Shown here one piece after another: positions 14,728 through 23,227 of a stretch of 23,435 nt of DNA. The stretch comes from QHXQ01 sp036389375 (GTDB lineage Bacteria; Acidobacteriota; Blastocatellia; Pyrinomonadales; Pyrinomonadaceae). The stretch lies in assembly GCA_036389375.1 (NCBI GenBank), contig DASVQA010000162.1, forward strand, positions 1 to 23,435, given 5' to 3'. Under the pieces are notes generated by a model. The model made no database searches, was not told the origin of the DNA, and saw only the letters and a list, made by a program, of their open reading frames with translations. The position numbers and the translations under genes are program-made. Within the stretch, counting starts at the first letter, position 1, and each line of letters begins with the position of its first letter.

Positions 14728-17700
14728 TTACGGCTCCGGCGAGATGGTGCCGGTCTGGGGCGGCGGGAGACAGCTCAGACAAGATTTATCGACTGGCTTG
14801 TACACCCGGAAGATGCCCCACAGGCCGTTGGTGAACTGGAAACTCTCCTGCGTACGGAACAGGTAGTCGCCCGTCACCCCGAAGCCCCCGCCCGCGTTGG
14901 GCAGGATAATGTTCCAGTGCCGGCGCGCGGAATGCCCGCCCTGCGTACCGAGATTCATCGAATTCGGTTCAGGATCGACACCCGGCCGCCACTGGACGGT
15001 TGAGTTGTTGACCCACGGCTCGTGGAACCACGAATGGCCGTGCAGCGTGAAGCCGTGCTGGCGCGGGTGGCCGGTCGGCTCGGAGACGCGGAAGCGAACG
15101 GACGTGCCGACCGGAACCATGAAGATCGGCGTTTCCGGGTCGCCCTGCGCCGCCGAACTAAGCACGGTTGACTGATCCACGTCGTTGAGCAGTTCGCTCA
15201 CGTGGCGGGGATCGAAGGTCGCCGGATTGATCTTGCTCATCTCGTTTAAGAAACCGAGACGCGCCCAGATCGGTTCGGTCTTGTAGTTGAAGCCCTTCAT
15301 GCCGGAGTCTTCCGAATCCTCCTCGCCCACGTAGTTGCGGACGGGGTTGCCGTTCGGGGCCTTCATGTTCAGATCGTCCTGATAGATGACGGCAAACTCC
15401 TTGAAGAGATAGTTGCCGGCGCTATCCTTGATGTCGGCCTCGGCGTTCGTGTTGGCCGGTGAAGTCCACGTCGCGCCCTGCGGCTCGATCAAGAGCGTGC
15501 CGATTGCGCCGTGCGAACCGTGCTTCATGATGTCGCCGTAGTCGGTCAGGTTCACCGTGCCGTACTCGATGGGCGTCGCCGTGCGCGAGCCATCGGGGTT
15601 CACGTCCACACGCCCCGCGTACCAGCGATAACTGATGTTACCGCCGGGCGCGACCGTCTGTTTGTCGTTGATGCCGACGTTCGCGCCGTCGCTGGTGCGC
15701 ACATCGTACTCAAGCAACTGCGGGTGCAGGCTGACCTCAGCCGACGCCTTGATGTTGTTGAGGTTGAAATTGGGCACGAGCATGGGCATGAAGTTCCAAG
15801 CCTGATAATCCGGCAAGGTGGCCGGCAGGTTGTTCGTGAGCTTCACGTTGATGCAGTCGCCCGCGTTGGCGCGCAGCACCAACGGCTCAAGCTTCTTCGT
15901 CCCGCCCTTGACCGCCGCCACGTCGTTGCTGTTCACAAAGACGATGCCGGCCGGGTCGGTCAGCCCGAAGCGTTTGTTATAGACGATGCCCTGCGCGCCG
16001 ACGAGGTCGCTGGCGAGATAAGCCTCGACGGAGAACTGCTTCATCGGTGCGCCCGACGGGCAGAAGTCCGTGCGCAGGCCCGCGTCGCTGCTGCTCACCA
16101 CGCCGCGCCCGTTTGTCGGGAGCGGTTGCAGCCCCGCGCGCAAGCCCTTGTACTCGCGCATGATGCCCCACATGCCGTCCCACAGGTTGTCCGTGCCGCC
16201 GCTGCCATAGAGGAAGTCAGCGACATCAGGGTTTGCGCCCTTGACGTTACCAACGGCCGGGATCGGCGGTAGCTCGAACTCGAAGTGCTCGGAGATACCG
16301 ATGGCCTGCGCGTTATTGTAACCGGAATTGGGCGCGGACGGCTCGTGTAGCCACTTGCCACCGTGCAGCGTGAAGGCGTGCTGCTCCTCCTGCGCGCCCT
16401 GAATCAGGCGCACCTGTACGTGGTCGCCCTCGTAGGTCTCAAGCAGCGGCGTGAACGGGTCGCCGTGAATGGTGACGCCCTTCTCGTCCTTCGACCGGAA
16501 GACGTTCGCCAGATCGCCGCGCGCGTCCGCGTACTGCATGTTGGTGCTCGCGTCGCGGATGCGGAGCGGGATCGGCTCGTTGCGATAGTTCAGGAGACTC
16601 GTGCCGGGATCGTCGGCCGAGATCGATTCGGGTTGCGGAATGTCGGGCGGCGCAACGATGGCCGGCAAGCCGACCTCTTTGCGACCCGGCGGGTTCACCG
16701 GTTTCAGATCACGCGTGTAAACGAGCGCGAAGTCGGCGAAGGCGAGGTTGAACTCGCGGTAGCTCGGCGACTGGTCGAAGGTGTACGGCGTGTCGTAGAT
16801 GATGTTGGCCTTGAACGAGGTCGGGCCGCCATCGGTGCGGGTGGCGAGCGCCGAGCCGTCCACCGCCTGCCAGACCGAGTCGGTCGGTTCGACGACCAGC
16901 GCGGCGTAGAGACCGTGATGCTGGTGCGAACTGGGGCCGAAGTGGTCGTGCGTAAAGACGGTGCGGATCGTGCGGTCTTCGCCCGCGCGGTTGACGAGCG
17001 GATCGGCCCACCAACGCTGCGTGGTCGTCTGTGCGCCGATCCAGTCGCCGTTCGGGCCTGCGCCGAGTATGGGATGCGTCTTGGCGGTCAGAATCTGCGT
17101 GCCGCCGATGGACTTCTGATAGGCGTTGTTGGCGTTGATGCGCTCGCGCACGGCGTCGGGCGCGAACGTACCATCCTCGTAGTTCCAGCCATTGCCCGCG
17201 CCGTCCGACGAGGTCACGTCGAACTTCACGAGGTGGATGTGCTGCCCGATGATGTCGGTCGGCGTGTAAATCTGGAAGTCGTCGAGGTTGAGCGCCTTCG
17301 GGATGAGATTGGTCGCCTTGAAGGTGATGCAATCGCCCGAATTGGCGCGGAAAAAGAGCGGCTCAGGCGGGCGCGTGCCGGAGAGCGTCGGCTGTACGTC
17401 CTGTTCGAGCACGGCGATGCGCGCTTGCCGGTCGTGCCAGCCGGCGCGGTTCACCGTCATGTCGAACTGGATGTAAGCGGCCCGATAGAGGCGCTGCGGG
17501 ACGGCGCGGACGTTGCCGCCGCCGTCAGTGAATTTGTCCGGGCACGGATCGGAATACGGCGCACCGGGTTGCGGCGCACGCCCGTTGACGAAGAAGTTTG
17601 CCGCCTTGCCCGTTGCGGTAAACGACGGATAGGCCGCGCCGACCCAAGGCTCGACCGGAGCCTTCGAGGGTACGACGGCCGGTGTGCCGCCGGGGAACGC

Positions 17701-20139
17701 GCCCTGATGGAACTTCATCGCCGTCTGTTCTTCGGGCGTGCCGCCCTGCGGCAGAAGCTCGATCTTGGCCGAGGTCATCTCGTCGGCAAAAGCCAACAGG
17801 TTCGGGTCTTTGTTAAGCGACAGCACACGAGCCGTCACCGGATCATTCAACATCGCGGCCGGAATCGCGGCCGGGCCTTCGACGCGCGTGGCGCTGATGA
17901 CGCGATGCCGCGGCAGACCGCCGTCGAAATCCATGTCGAGCGGTGGCTGCGGCGCGCGGTGACCGGTCTGAGCCGCGACGTAGAAGGGATAGCCCTTGAA
18001 GTTCGCGGTGGGCATCGGCGGCATGGCCTTGTTCGGGAGCGGAATCAGGGCCGGGTTGGGCGTGCCGCCGGCGATCTCGGCGTCCGGCAGGTTGCGGTCG
18101 GGCGTGCCCGACTCGAACACGTCATGGTTGCGCCAGAGTTCCCACATGCCCTGCGCGAAGTGCGGATAGAGGTGGCAGTGGAAGATGGCATCGCCGACCG
18201 TCAGGTTGCGATTGCCGCCGCCGCCGTAGTTGATCTCGTAGGTGAAAGCGCCGCCGGGCGAGATGGTCTGCGAGTCGAGATAGGTTGAACCGTCTTCGCG
18301 CGGCTCGTGCAGCCATTGGTGCGCGTGCAGGTGGAAGACGTGCGTCTCTTTCGGGCCGGCGTGCAGGTTGCGGAAGCGGACGGGGTCGCCCATGTACGAG
18401 TGATGCACGTTGGACGGATCGTCCGGATAGAGGGCTTCGATGGCTTTGCCGGTCGCGTCCTTGCGGACGTTCATCGCCGGGTCGCCGTTCGCCCACGATT
18501 CAAGGAAGAACTCCTCGAACGAGCAGTCGGGACAGTTGGCGGCCGGGCCGACCCGCTTGCGGTTGGCTATGACCTCCGCGCCTAGCCCGCCCGAACCATA
18601 GTTGATGGCGAAGCCGTCGCGGACGCCGTGGAACAACTCCTGATTGAGTTCAGGAAACGCCTGCACGGTCTTCGTCTCGTCGTGGAAGATAACGGTGAAT
18701 TCGCGGAACGAGTCGCCGCAAGTGCCTGACGGCGGCGCGTCCATGCAGTTCTCCGTCGCCGTGCTCACGTTCGAGATAACGGCGTTCAGGTCTGTATAGA
18801 CAAGCTCGTTGGTCGCGTTGAGGATGCCGAGAATGGGCTGCCCGTCCGCGCCGACCGCGTCGTAGTTGATGATGGGCGTGCCGTTCGGGTTCGTGCCCGT
18901 CGTGACGGATTTCAAGACCGCGGCCGTCACCTGCGAGCGATACCACTTCGAGCCGCGCGGCTCGACGTTGACCGCGCCGAAGAGGCCGAGGTCGAGTTGC
19001 CCGCCATCGCCTTCGCCGCCCGCGACCGTGCCGGTCGAATACATCAGGTACTGACCCTGCTTGCGGGCGTACCAGTTATAGGTCTTCGACGAGCCGGGTG
19101 CGGCTAAGGATGAGCCGTTGTTGCCGACGTTGCCGCCATCGGCATCGTCAATCAGGCCGACGTATTCCAGCCCGTTGACGTGCATCGAAGCGGCGCGCGT
19201 GAAGGTGGAATCGTTCGCGTGCAGTTTCACCTCGCCGTCCGCAACTATGTTCGTGACGCCGTTCTCCTCCTTCACGACGCGCACCGTGCCGTCGGTCAAC
19301 TTACGCAGCTTCAACTGCGAGAGGTCGTAGGAGGTCGTGCCCTCGTTGGGCATGAAGAAAGGCGGTTGGTCGAAGAAAGGCTGCCGCTTGGGCGCGTTCG
19401 GATCGAGCTTTTCGATCTCTTCGCGCGTCGGCGTCAGCATGTTTGTGAAAGTGATCTGAAGGCAGTCGCCTTCGTTGGCGCGCAGCACAATTGGGCGCGG
19501 GCGTTTGCCGGTCTTCAGCCGGACGTTGCCGGGCCCCAGGTCGCGCGTCGAATCAATCTTCTCCACGTCGCGCGTCAGCGCATACATCATGCCGGCGGGG
19601 TTGAAGGCCCCGAAACGGTTGTAGGTGTACAACTGGTCGAAGGCGACCACGCTGGCCTTGATCGTGCGATTGCAGCTAGCGGCTGCGGTAGTTGTCTGGA
19701 CTGCCGTTGTCGTCGCGGCCGGCGCGGTGGGCGCAGCCGCAGTAGTAGTAGTGGTAGCAGTGGCCGGCGCTTCCGCCGTCGTGCTCGGAGCGGGCGCGTC
19801 CGCCGTGTTGGTGGCCGGCGCGGCGCTGTCGGTCGGCGCGGCGCTGTTCTCTGCGCTGCCCGTGCCGGCCGTTGGTGCGGTCGGCGCAAGCGGCAGCGGG
19901 TTGGCGTCGCCGTCCGCCACGTTGTCGGCGAGGGCGAACCAATGCTCCGCGCCACCCGCGTAATTAGCCGCGAAGTAGCTTGGGCTGGCGTGGCCCGCGC
20001 GTGCGCTCGCGGCAGACTGACCGCCGATCCGCCCCTGTCCTAGTGCCGCGCCGAACGCGAACAGGCAGAAGCAGCCGAGCAGTAATAGTCTGCCGACGAG
20101 CCACGCTGTGTTTCGATGAGCATTTCTCCGGTGATTCAT
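14728..20139 (-). CDS. Giant multicopper oxidase of three duplicated units (MnxG-like size class)
   Basis: An 1803-residue exported oxidase. The Sec signal covers 1-35, followed by an Ala/Pro/Thr linker (82-155). Three homologous two-cupredoxin units follow, about 156-676, 880-1334 and 1360-1782. Each opens with a RAN-x-GDC motif (220-226, 931-937, 1423-1429) and carries a W-[LF]-HEP segment (609-613, 1263-1267, 1704-1708). Unit 1 has the C-terminal-type copper motifs: H600-x2-H603-x-H605 and H654-C655-H656-x3-H660-x4-M665. Unit 2 has the N-terminal-type motifs: H967-x-H969 and H1064-D-H1066. Together these supply one type 1 copper and a complete trinuclear site. The equivalent positions in the other units are lost. 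The ATG at 20139 has AAGGAG (complement of 20147-20152) seven bases upstream. Size and layout recall manganese-oxidising MnxG/MofA-type oxidases; the substrate is unproven. Confidence 0.9.
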   Translation of the reverse strand: MNHRRNAHRNTAWLVGRLLLLGCFCLFAFGAALGQGRIGGQSAASARAGHASPSYFAANYAGGAEHWFALADNVADGDANPLPLAPTAPTAGTGSAENSAAPTDSAAPATNTADAPAPSTTAEAPATATTTTTAAAPTAPAATTTAVQTTTAAASCNRTIKASVVAFDQLYTYNRFGAFNPAGMMYALTRDVEKIDSTRDLGPGNVRLKTGKRPRPIVLRANEGDCLQITFTNMLTPTREEIEKLDPNAPKRQPFFDQPPFFMPNEGTTSYDLSQLKLRKLTDGTVRVVKEENGVTNIVADGEVKLHANDSTFTRAASMHVNGLEYVGLIDDADGGNVGNNGSSLAAPGSSKTYNWYARKQGQYLMYSTGTVAGGEGDGGQLDLGLFGAVNVEPRGSKWYRSQVTAAVLKSVTTGTNPNGTPIINYDAVGADGQPILGILNATNELVYTDLNAVISNVSTATENCMDAPPSGTCGDSFREFTVIFHDETKTVQAFPELNQELFHGVRDGFAINYGSGGLGAEVIANRKRVGPAANCPDCSFEEFFLESWANGDPAMNVRKDATGKAIEALYPDDPSNVHHSYMGDPVRFRNLHAGPKETHVFHLHAHQWLHEPREDGSTYLDSQTISPGGAFTYEINYGGGGNRNLTVGDAIFHCHLYPHFAQGMWELWRNHDVFESGTPDRNLPDAEIAGGTPNPALIPLPNKAMPPMPTANFKGYPFYVAAQTGHRAPQPPLDMDFDGGLPRHRVISATRVEGPAAIPAAMLNDPVTARVLSLNKDPNLLAFADEMTSAKIELLPQGGTPEEQTAMKFHQGAFPGGTPAVVPSKAPVEPWVGAAYPSFTATGKAANFFVNGRAPQPGAPYSDPCPDKFTDGGGNVRAVPQRLYRAAYIQFDMTVNRAGWHDRQARIAVLEQDVQPTLSGTRPPEPLFFRANSGDCITFKATNLIPKALNLDDFQIYTPTDIIGQHIHLVKFDVTSSDGAGNGWNYEDGTFAPDAVRERINANNAYQKSIGGTQILTAKTHPILGAGPNGDWIGAQTTTQRWWADPLVNRAGEDRTIRTVFTHDHFGPSSHQHHGLYAALVVEPTDSVWQAVDGSALATRTDGGPTSFKANIIYDTPYTFDQSPSYREFNLAFADFALVYTRDLKPVNPPGRKEVGLPAIVAPPDIPQPESISADDPGTSLLNYRNEPIPLRIRDASTNMQYADARGDLANVFRSKDEKGVTIHGDPFTPLLETYEGDHVQVRLIQGAQEEQHAFTLHGGKWLHEPSAPNSGYNNAQAIGISEHFEFELPPIPAVGNVKGANPDVADFLYGSGGTDNLWDGMWGIMREYKGLRAGLQPLPTNGRGVVSSSDAGLRTDFCPSGAPMKQFSVEAYLASDLVGAQGIVYNKRFGLTDPAGIVFVNSNDVAAVKGGTKKLEPLVLRANAGDCINVKLTNNLPATLPDYQAWNFMPMLVPNFNLNNIKASAEVSLHPQLLEYDVRTSDGANVGINDKQTVAPGGNISYRWYAGRVDVNPDGSRTATPIEYGTVNLTDYGDIMKHGSHGAIGTLLIEPQGATWTSPANTNAEADIKDSAGNYLFKEFAVIYQDDLNMKAPNGNPVRNYVGEEDSEDSGMKGFNYKTEPIWARLGFLNEMSKINPATFDPRHVSELLNDVDQSTVLSSAAQGDPETPIFMVPVGTSVRFRVSEPTGHPRQHGFTLHGHSWFHEPWVNNSTVQWRPGVDPEPNSMNLGTQGGHSARRHWNIILPNAGGGFGVTGDYLFRTQESFQFTNGLWGIFRVYKPVDKSCLSCLPPPQTGTISPEP

Positions 20140-20221
20140 CTACTTTCTCCTTGCTAGTAAGCCAGAGGGTTGACCGGCACTCTTGATAGTCGCGTGCGGG
20201 CGCTGACGATTGCCCCACTTG

Positions 20222-20238
20222 CTGTGTCTTACACACAG
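20222..20238. terminator. Small hairpin between protease and giant oxidase genes
   Basis: CTGTGT (20222-20227) and ACACAG (20233-20238) around a 5-base loop, about 20 bases past the protease stop on the minus strand. It is too short and U-poor for a confident terminator. The 119-bp gap holds no clear promoter that I can see. Confidence 0.25.
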
Positions 20239-20258
20239 AGCGACCGGCAAGTATTCTT

Positions 20259-23207
20259 CTAGTCGTTCCTTTCAAGTTTGAGGTTGTCAAATAGGGCCGT
20301 GCTGGTCGGCGTCGTCGCCGTGTACTTGCCCGCGATAAGTTGCGTCTGCAAATTGGTGATGGGGAAGGTGCGCGCCATCGTGCGGCGCACAACCCAAGTG
20401 CGGTTGTCCGCGCTCGTCTCCCAGTTGATGGTGTCGTTGGCGCGGTTATGCCGGAAGCGCCAGAAGCGATGCTGCACCGGGTCGTAAGGAATGACGACGC
20501 GATTACGCACGCCGTTCGTCACGTCCTGTAAGACGAAGTTGCCGCCGCCAGTCGCAAACAGCAGATTGCTGCCCGTCGCGTTATCCGCCAACGTGAAATA
20601 GGTCTCGATGCCGTAGTACTGCTGCGTGCTCTGCACCACCTCGACGGCGGCGCGTGCGTCGGTGAGATCGACCGTGTTGTTGGCATAGTAGCCAGCGTAG
20701 CCGGTCGTGCTTGCGGGCGGCGTGATCTCAAGCCGTTGATTCTGCTCGAAGATGGTCGCACCGGCGGGTACGCTCGCCGTCCAACGCACCATGTCCTGCG
20801 TGTTGTCGTTGAAGTTGTCGGTCGCGGGGAAGAGTGCCTTGTTTCTCTCGACGCGGAAGTTGTCGAACACGGCCATGCCGGGCGCACCGTTGCCCGTGCC
20901 CCACGCGCCCGCGCCGAGCGCCGCCTGCACGTTCGAGAGCGGGAAGGTGGTCGCCACCGTCTTGAACGTGTTCCACGTCACGCCGTCGGGACTCGTCTCG
21001 AAGCTGACCGTGTCGGCGAGCGGGTCGTGGCGGAAGCGCCAGAAGCGCATGTTGGTTGCGTCGTAATTGCCGAGCGTGCGGTCGCGGACGCCGTTCGTGT
21101 AGGCGTCGAAGACGATGCTGCCCGCGCCCGTGTCAATGAGGTAGTAGTTGCCGCTGCTCTGCACCAACTCGAAGAAGGTCTCGACCCAACCGGCTTGGCT
21201 CGCCGTCTGCGGCACGTCCACCTGCACGGTCTTGTTCTTGAAATCGAAGGGCGCGGCCGAGGTCACGCTGTTGTAACCGGCCGTCACCGGCTGAAGCGCA
21301 ACTTCGAGCCTTTGATTCTGTTCACGGACGGTCGTGGGCGATGCCGGATCGGGACTCGTCCAGCGCGTCGTGTCGAGCGCGTTGTCGTTGAAATCGTCTG
21401 CGTCTGCGAGCGTCGTGATGGCGTTCGCTTCGTGCCAGAGGTTGTCGAAGATGGCGGTGCTGGTCGGCGTCGTCGCCGTGTACTTGCCGGCGTAGAGACC
21501 GACCTGCAAGTCCGTGATCGAGAAGGCGCGCGCCATCTGCCGCTGCACGACCCAGTTGATGCTGTCGGCGCTCGACTCCCAGTAGATGGTGTCGTTCGCG
21601 CGGCTGTGGCGGAAGCGCCAGAAGCGATGCTGCACCGGGTCGTAAGGAATGTAGGCGCGGGTCATCACGCCGTTGGTCTGTTGTTGGAACAGGTAGTTGC
21701 CGCCGCCGGTTCCAAACAGCAGATAGTTGCCGTTGGTCGGATCGTAGAGTTGGAAGCCCGTCTCGATACCGTAGTACTGCTGCGTGCTCTGCACCACTTC
21801 GACCGAGATGCGCGAGTCGGTCAGGTCGGCACGGGTGGCGGCGTAGTAACCATCGTAGCCGGTGGTGTTCGCGGGCGGCGTGATCTCCAAACGCTGATTC
21901 TGTTCGACGATGGTGACGGGGCTGGCGCCGGGCGTGCCCCACTTCGCCGTGTCGCGCGTGTTGTCGTTGAAGTCGTCGCTTAAGGTGACGGGCGCGCAGA
22001 GCAGGCGGTCGGTCGTCCCGGCGGGCACGCCCGTGACCTTGCCGGGCGTGGCGCTGCTTCGGACTGCTTCGGCGACCGCGTCGGGCGGATCGCCCGCGTG
22101 CGTGCTCAAATATCTGGCGGCGACGCCGCTGACGAACCCGGCGGCGAGCGACGTGCCCGTGCGATTAAACGAAGAGGTGTCGTCCTGCGAGCTGGCGGAG
22201 ATGGTCTCGACGCCCGGCGCGAACAAGTCCACGACCGCGCCGAAGTTGGACGCGGCGGGCATCGTGTCGTTCGCATCGCTCATGGCGACCGTGATCGCCT
22301 GCGTGACGCGCGCGGGTGAACGAGTGCCGGCGTCGAAACCGCCGTTGCCGGCCGCGACGACGAACGTGACGCCCGCAGAGATAGCATTGCGCACGGCATC
22401 GTCCATTGCGACGTTGCCGTTGATGATGCTAATCAGGCTCATGTTCGCAACGGCCGGTTTGACGTGATTAGCCGTCACCCAATCAATGCCGGCGATGACC
22501 TTCGCGGCCGTACCGCCGTTCGTGCAGTTGAGCACGCGCACAGACCAGAGTTTCGCGCCCTTCGCCACGCCAAACGTGTTGCCGCCGATAAGGCCGGCGA
22601 CGTGCGTGCCGTGTCCGCTACAGTCCGCGCCGTCGCGGCCGTCGCCCACGTTGTCAAAGGCGAACGCAGCGCGCCCGCCGAACTCTTGGTGCGTAAAGCG
22701 TATGCCGCTGTCAATGACGTAGACGTTCACGCCCGCGCCGTTGCCCGCGTAGTTGTATGTGTTATTGAGCGGCAGCGCGCGCTGATCAATGCGATCGAGC
22801 GCCCATTGCGGCGTGCTCTGCGTCTCGGCGGCGTTGACCTCAACATCCTCTTCGACGTAGGCGACGTGCGGGTTGCGGCTCAAGGCGATGGCCGCTGCTT
22901 CCGGCAGTTCCACCGAGAAGCCGCGCAGCGCGTGTGTATAAGTGAAGCCGAGCGAGCCGCCGTGTGCGCGCGCCAGTTCGTCGGCTTGCGCGGCGACGTG
23001 TTCGGCGGCGACGCTGTCGTTGAACACTACGATGTAGTGGTTAGCGATGCCCGCCCCGCTGCGGTACAGCATGCCCTGCCCGTGCGGGGCATGCTGACCT
23101 TGCAGCGTCGCTTGACCTTGTGACGCAAGCTGACCGTGCGCGTTCAACACGACGAGCGCGACGATCCAGAGGCTGGCAATGCAGTATGCGAGGGACTGCT
23201 TTTTCAT
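20259..23207 (-). CDS. Exported subtilisin-family (S8) protease with three jelly-roll-like repeats
   Basis: A 982-residue secreted serine protease from the ATG at 23207. Signal peptide 1-25, then an I9-type inhibitor prodomain (about 57-124, YIVVFNDSV ... VAYVEEDVEV). The catalytic domain of about 135-400 has D166 (YVIDSG), H202 (GHGTHVAG), the oxyanion N288 (AAGN) and S353 (GTSLA), all intact; the layout matches proteinase K-like enzymes. Three repeats follow at 411-594, 604-789 and 797-982. Each starts with [DN]-[DN]-FNDN-x3-D, has NQRLE and RFWRFRH, and ends in FDN[LF]. They resemble concanavalin-A-like lectin folds and may bind surfaces or carbohydrates. Units 1 and 3 are nearly identical and unit 2 is divergent. 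The gene follows a TolB-like gene by 20 bp, so the two share a transcript. Secretion and proteolysis are well supported; the target is unknown. Confidence 0.92.
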   Translation of the reverse strand: MKKQSLAYCIASLWIVALVVLNAHGQLASQGQATLQGQHAPHGQGMLYRSGAGIANHYIVVFNDSVAAEHVAAQADELARAHGGSLGFTYTHALRGFSVELPEAAAIALSRNPHVAYVEEDVEVNAAETQSTPQWALDRIDQRALPLNNTYNYAGNGAGVNVYVIDSGIRFTHQEFGGRAAFAFDNVGDGRDGADCSGHGTHVAGLIGGNTFGVAKGAKLWSVRVLNCTNGGTAAKVIAGIDWVTANHVKPAVANMSLISIINGNVAMDDAVRNAISAGVTFVVAAGNGGFDAGTRSPARVTQAITVAMSDANDTMPAASNFGAVVDLFAPGVETISASSQDDTSSFNRTGTSLAAGFVSGVAARYLSTHAGDPPDAVAEAVRSSATPGKVTGVPAGTTDRLLCAPVTLSDDFNDNTRDTAKWGTPGASPVTIVEQNQRLEITPPANTTGYDGYYAATRADLTDSRISVEVVQSTQQYYGIETGFQLYDPTNGNYLLFGTGGGNYLFQQQTNGVMTRAYIPYDPVQHRFWRFRHSRANDTIYWESSADSINWVVQRQMARAFSITDLQVGLYAGKYTATTPTSTAIFDNLWHEANAITTLADADDFNDNALDTTRWTSPDPASPTTVREQNQRLEVALQPVTAGYNSVTSAAPFDFKNKTVQVDVPQTASQAGWVETFFELVQSSGNYYLIDTGAGSIVFDAYTNGVRDRTLGNYDATNMRFWRFRHDPLADTVSFETSPDGVTWNTFKTVATTFPLSNVQAALGAGAWGTGNGAPGMAVFDNFRVERNKALFPATDNFNDNTQDMVRWTASVPAGATIFEQNQRLEITPPASTTGYAGYYANNTVDLTDARAAVEVVQSTQQYYGIETYFTLADNATGSNLLFATGGGNFVLQDVTNGVRNRVVIPYDPVQHRFWRFRHNRANDTINWETSADNRTWVVRRTMARTFPITNLQTQLIAGKYTATTPTSTALFDNLKLERND
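20262..20819 (-). repeat. Jelly-roll-like repeat unit 3 of the protease
   Basis: Encodes residues 797-982. It is nearly identical to unit 1, with exact DNA matches at 20299-20330, 20452-20493 and 20611-20639 to 21457-21488, 21610-21651 and 21769-21797. The offset is a constant 1158 bp (386 codons). Confidence 0.85.
20841..21398 (-). repeat. Jelly-roll-like repeat unit 2 of the protease (divergent)
   Basis: Encodes residues 604-789. It shares the frame motifs DDFNDN, EQNQRLE, RFWRFRH and FDN with units 1 and 3 but differs through most of the rest. Confidence 0.85.
21426..21977 (-). repeat. Jelly-roll-like repeat unit 1 of the protease
   Basis: Encodes residues 411-594, directly after the catalytic domain. 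It shares EQNQRLEITPPA, VEVVQSTQQYYGIET, IPYDPVQHRFWRFRH and AGKYTATTPTSTA with unit 3. Confidence 0.85.
23067..23096. other. Intragenic hairpin near the 5' end of the protease gene
   Basis: CAGCATGCCC (23067-23076) pairs exactly with GGGCATGCTG (23087-23096). Three more inner pairs (one T-G) leave a 4-base loop and a 13-bp stem. It lies within the coding sequence, about 110-140 nt into the message, in the Gln/Gly-rich segment after the signal peptide. Confidence 0.5.
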
Positions 23208-23211
23208 GATG

Positions 23212-23217
23212 CTCCTT
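23212..23217 (-). promoter_or_regulatory. Ribosome binding site deciding the protease start
   Basis: AAGGAG on the minus strand, four bases before the ATG at 23207. The in-frame start at 23243 lies inside the end of the upstream gene and would put 12 residues before the natural signal peptide MKKQSLAYC. Confidence 0.7.
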
Positions 23218-23227
23218 AAAGCTCCGA

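Noticed and set aside
16363..18288. A 641-codon open frame on the plus strand opposite the giant oxidase
   Set aside because: It is Arg/Val-rich without domains and lies wholly antisense to a gene with clear copper motifs and a ribosome site; high GC keeps such frames open.
19740..19770. Trinucleotide-like run (AGT repeats) as a possible microsatellite or regulatory repeat
   Set aside because: It is the coding DNA of the Thr/Ala linker in the giant oxidase; low complexity is expected there.
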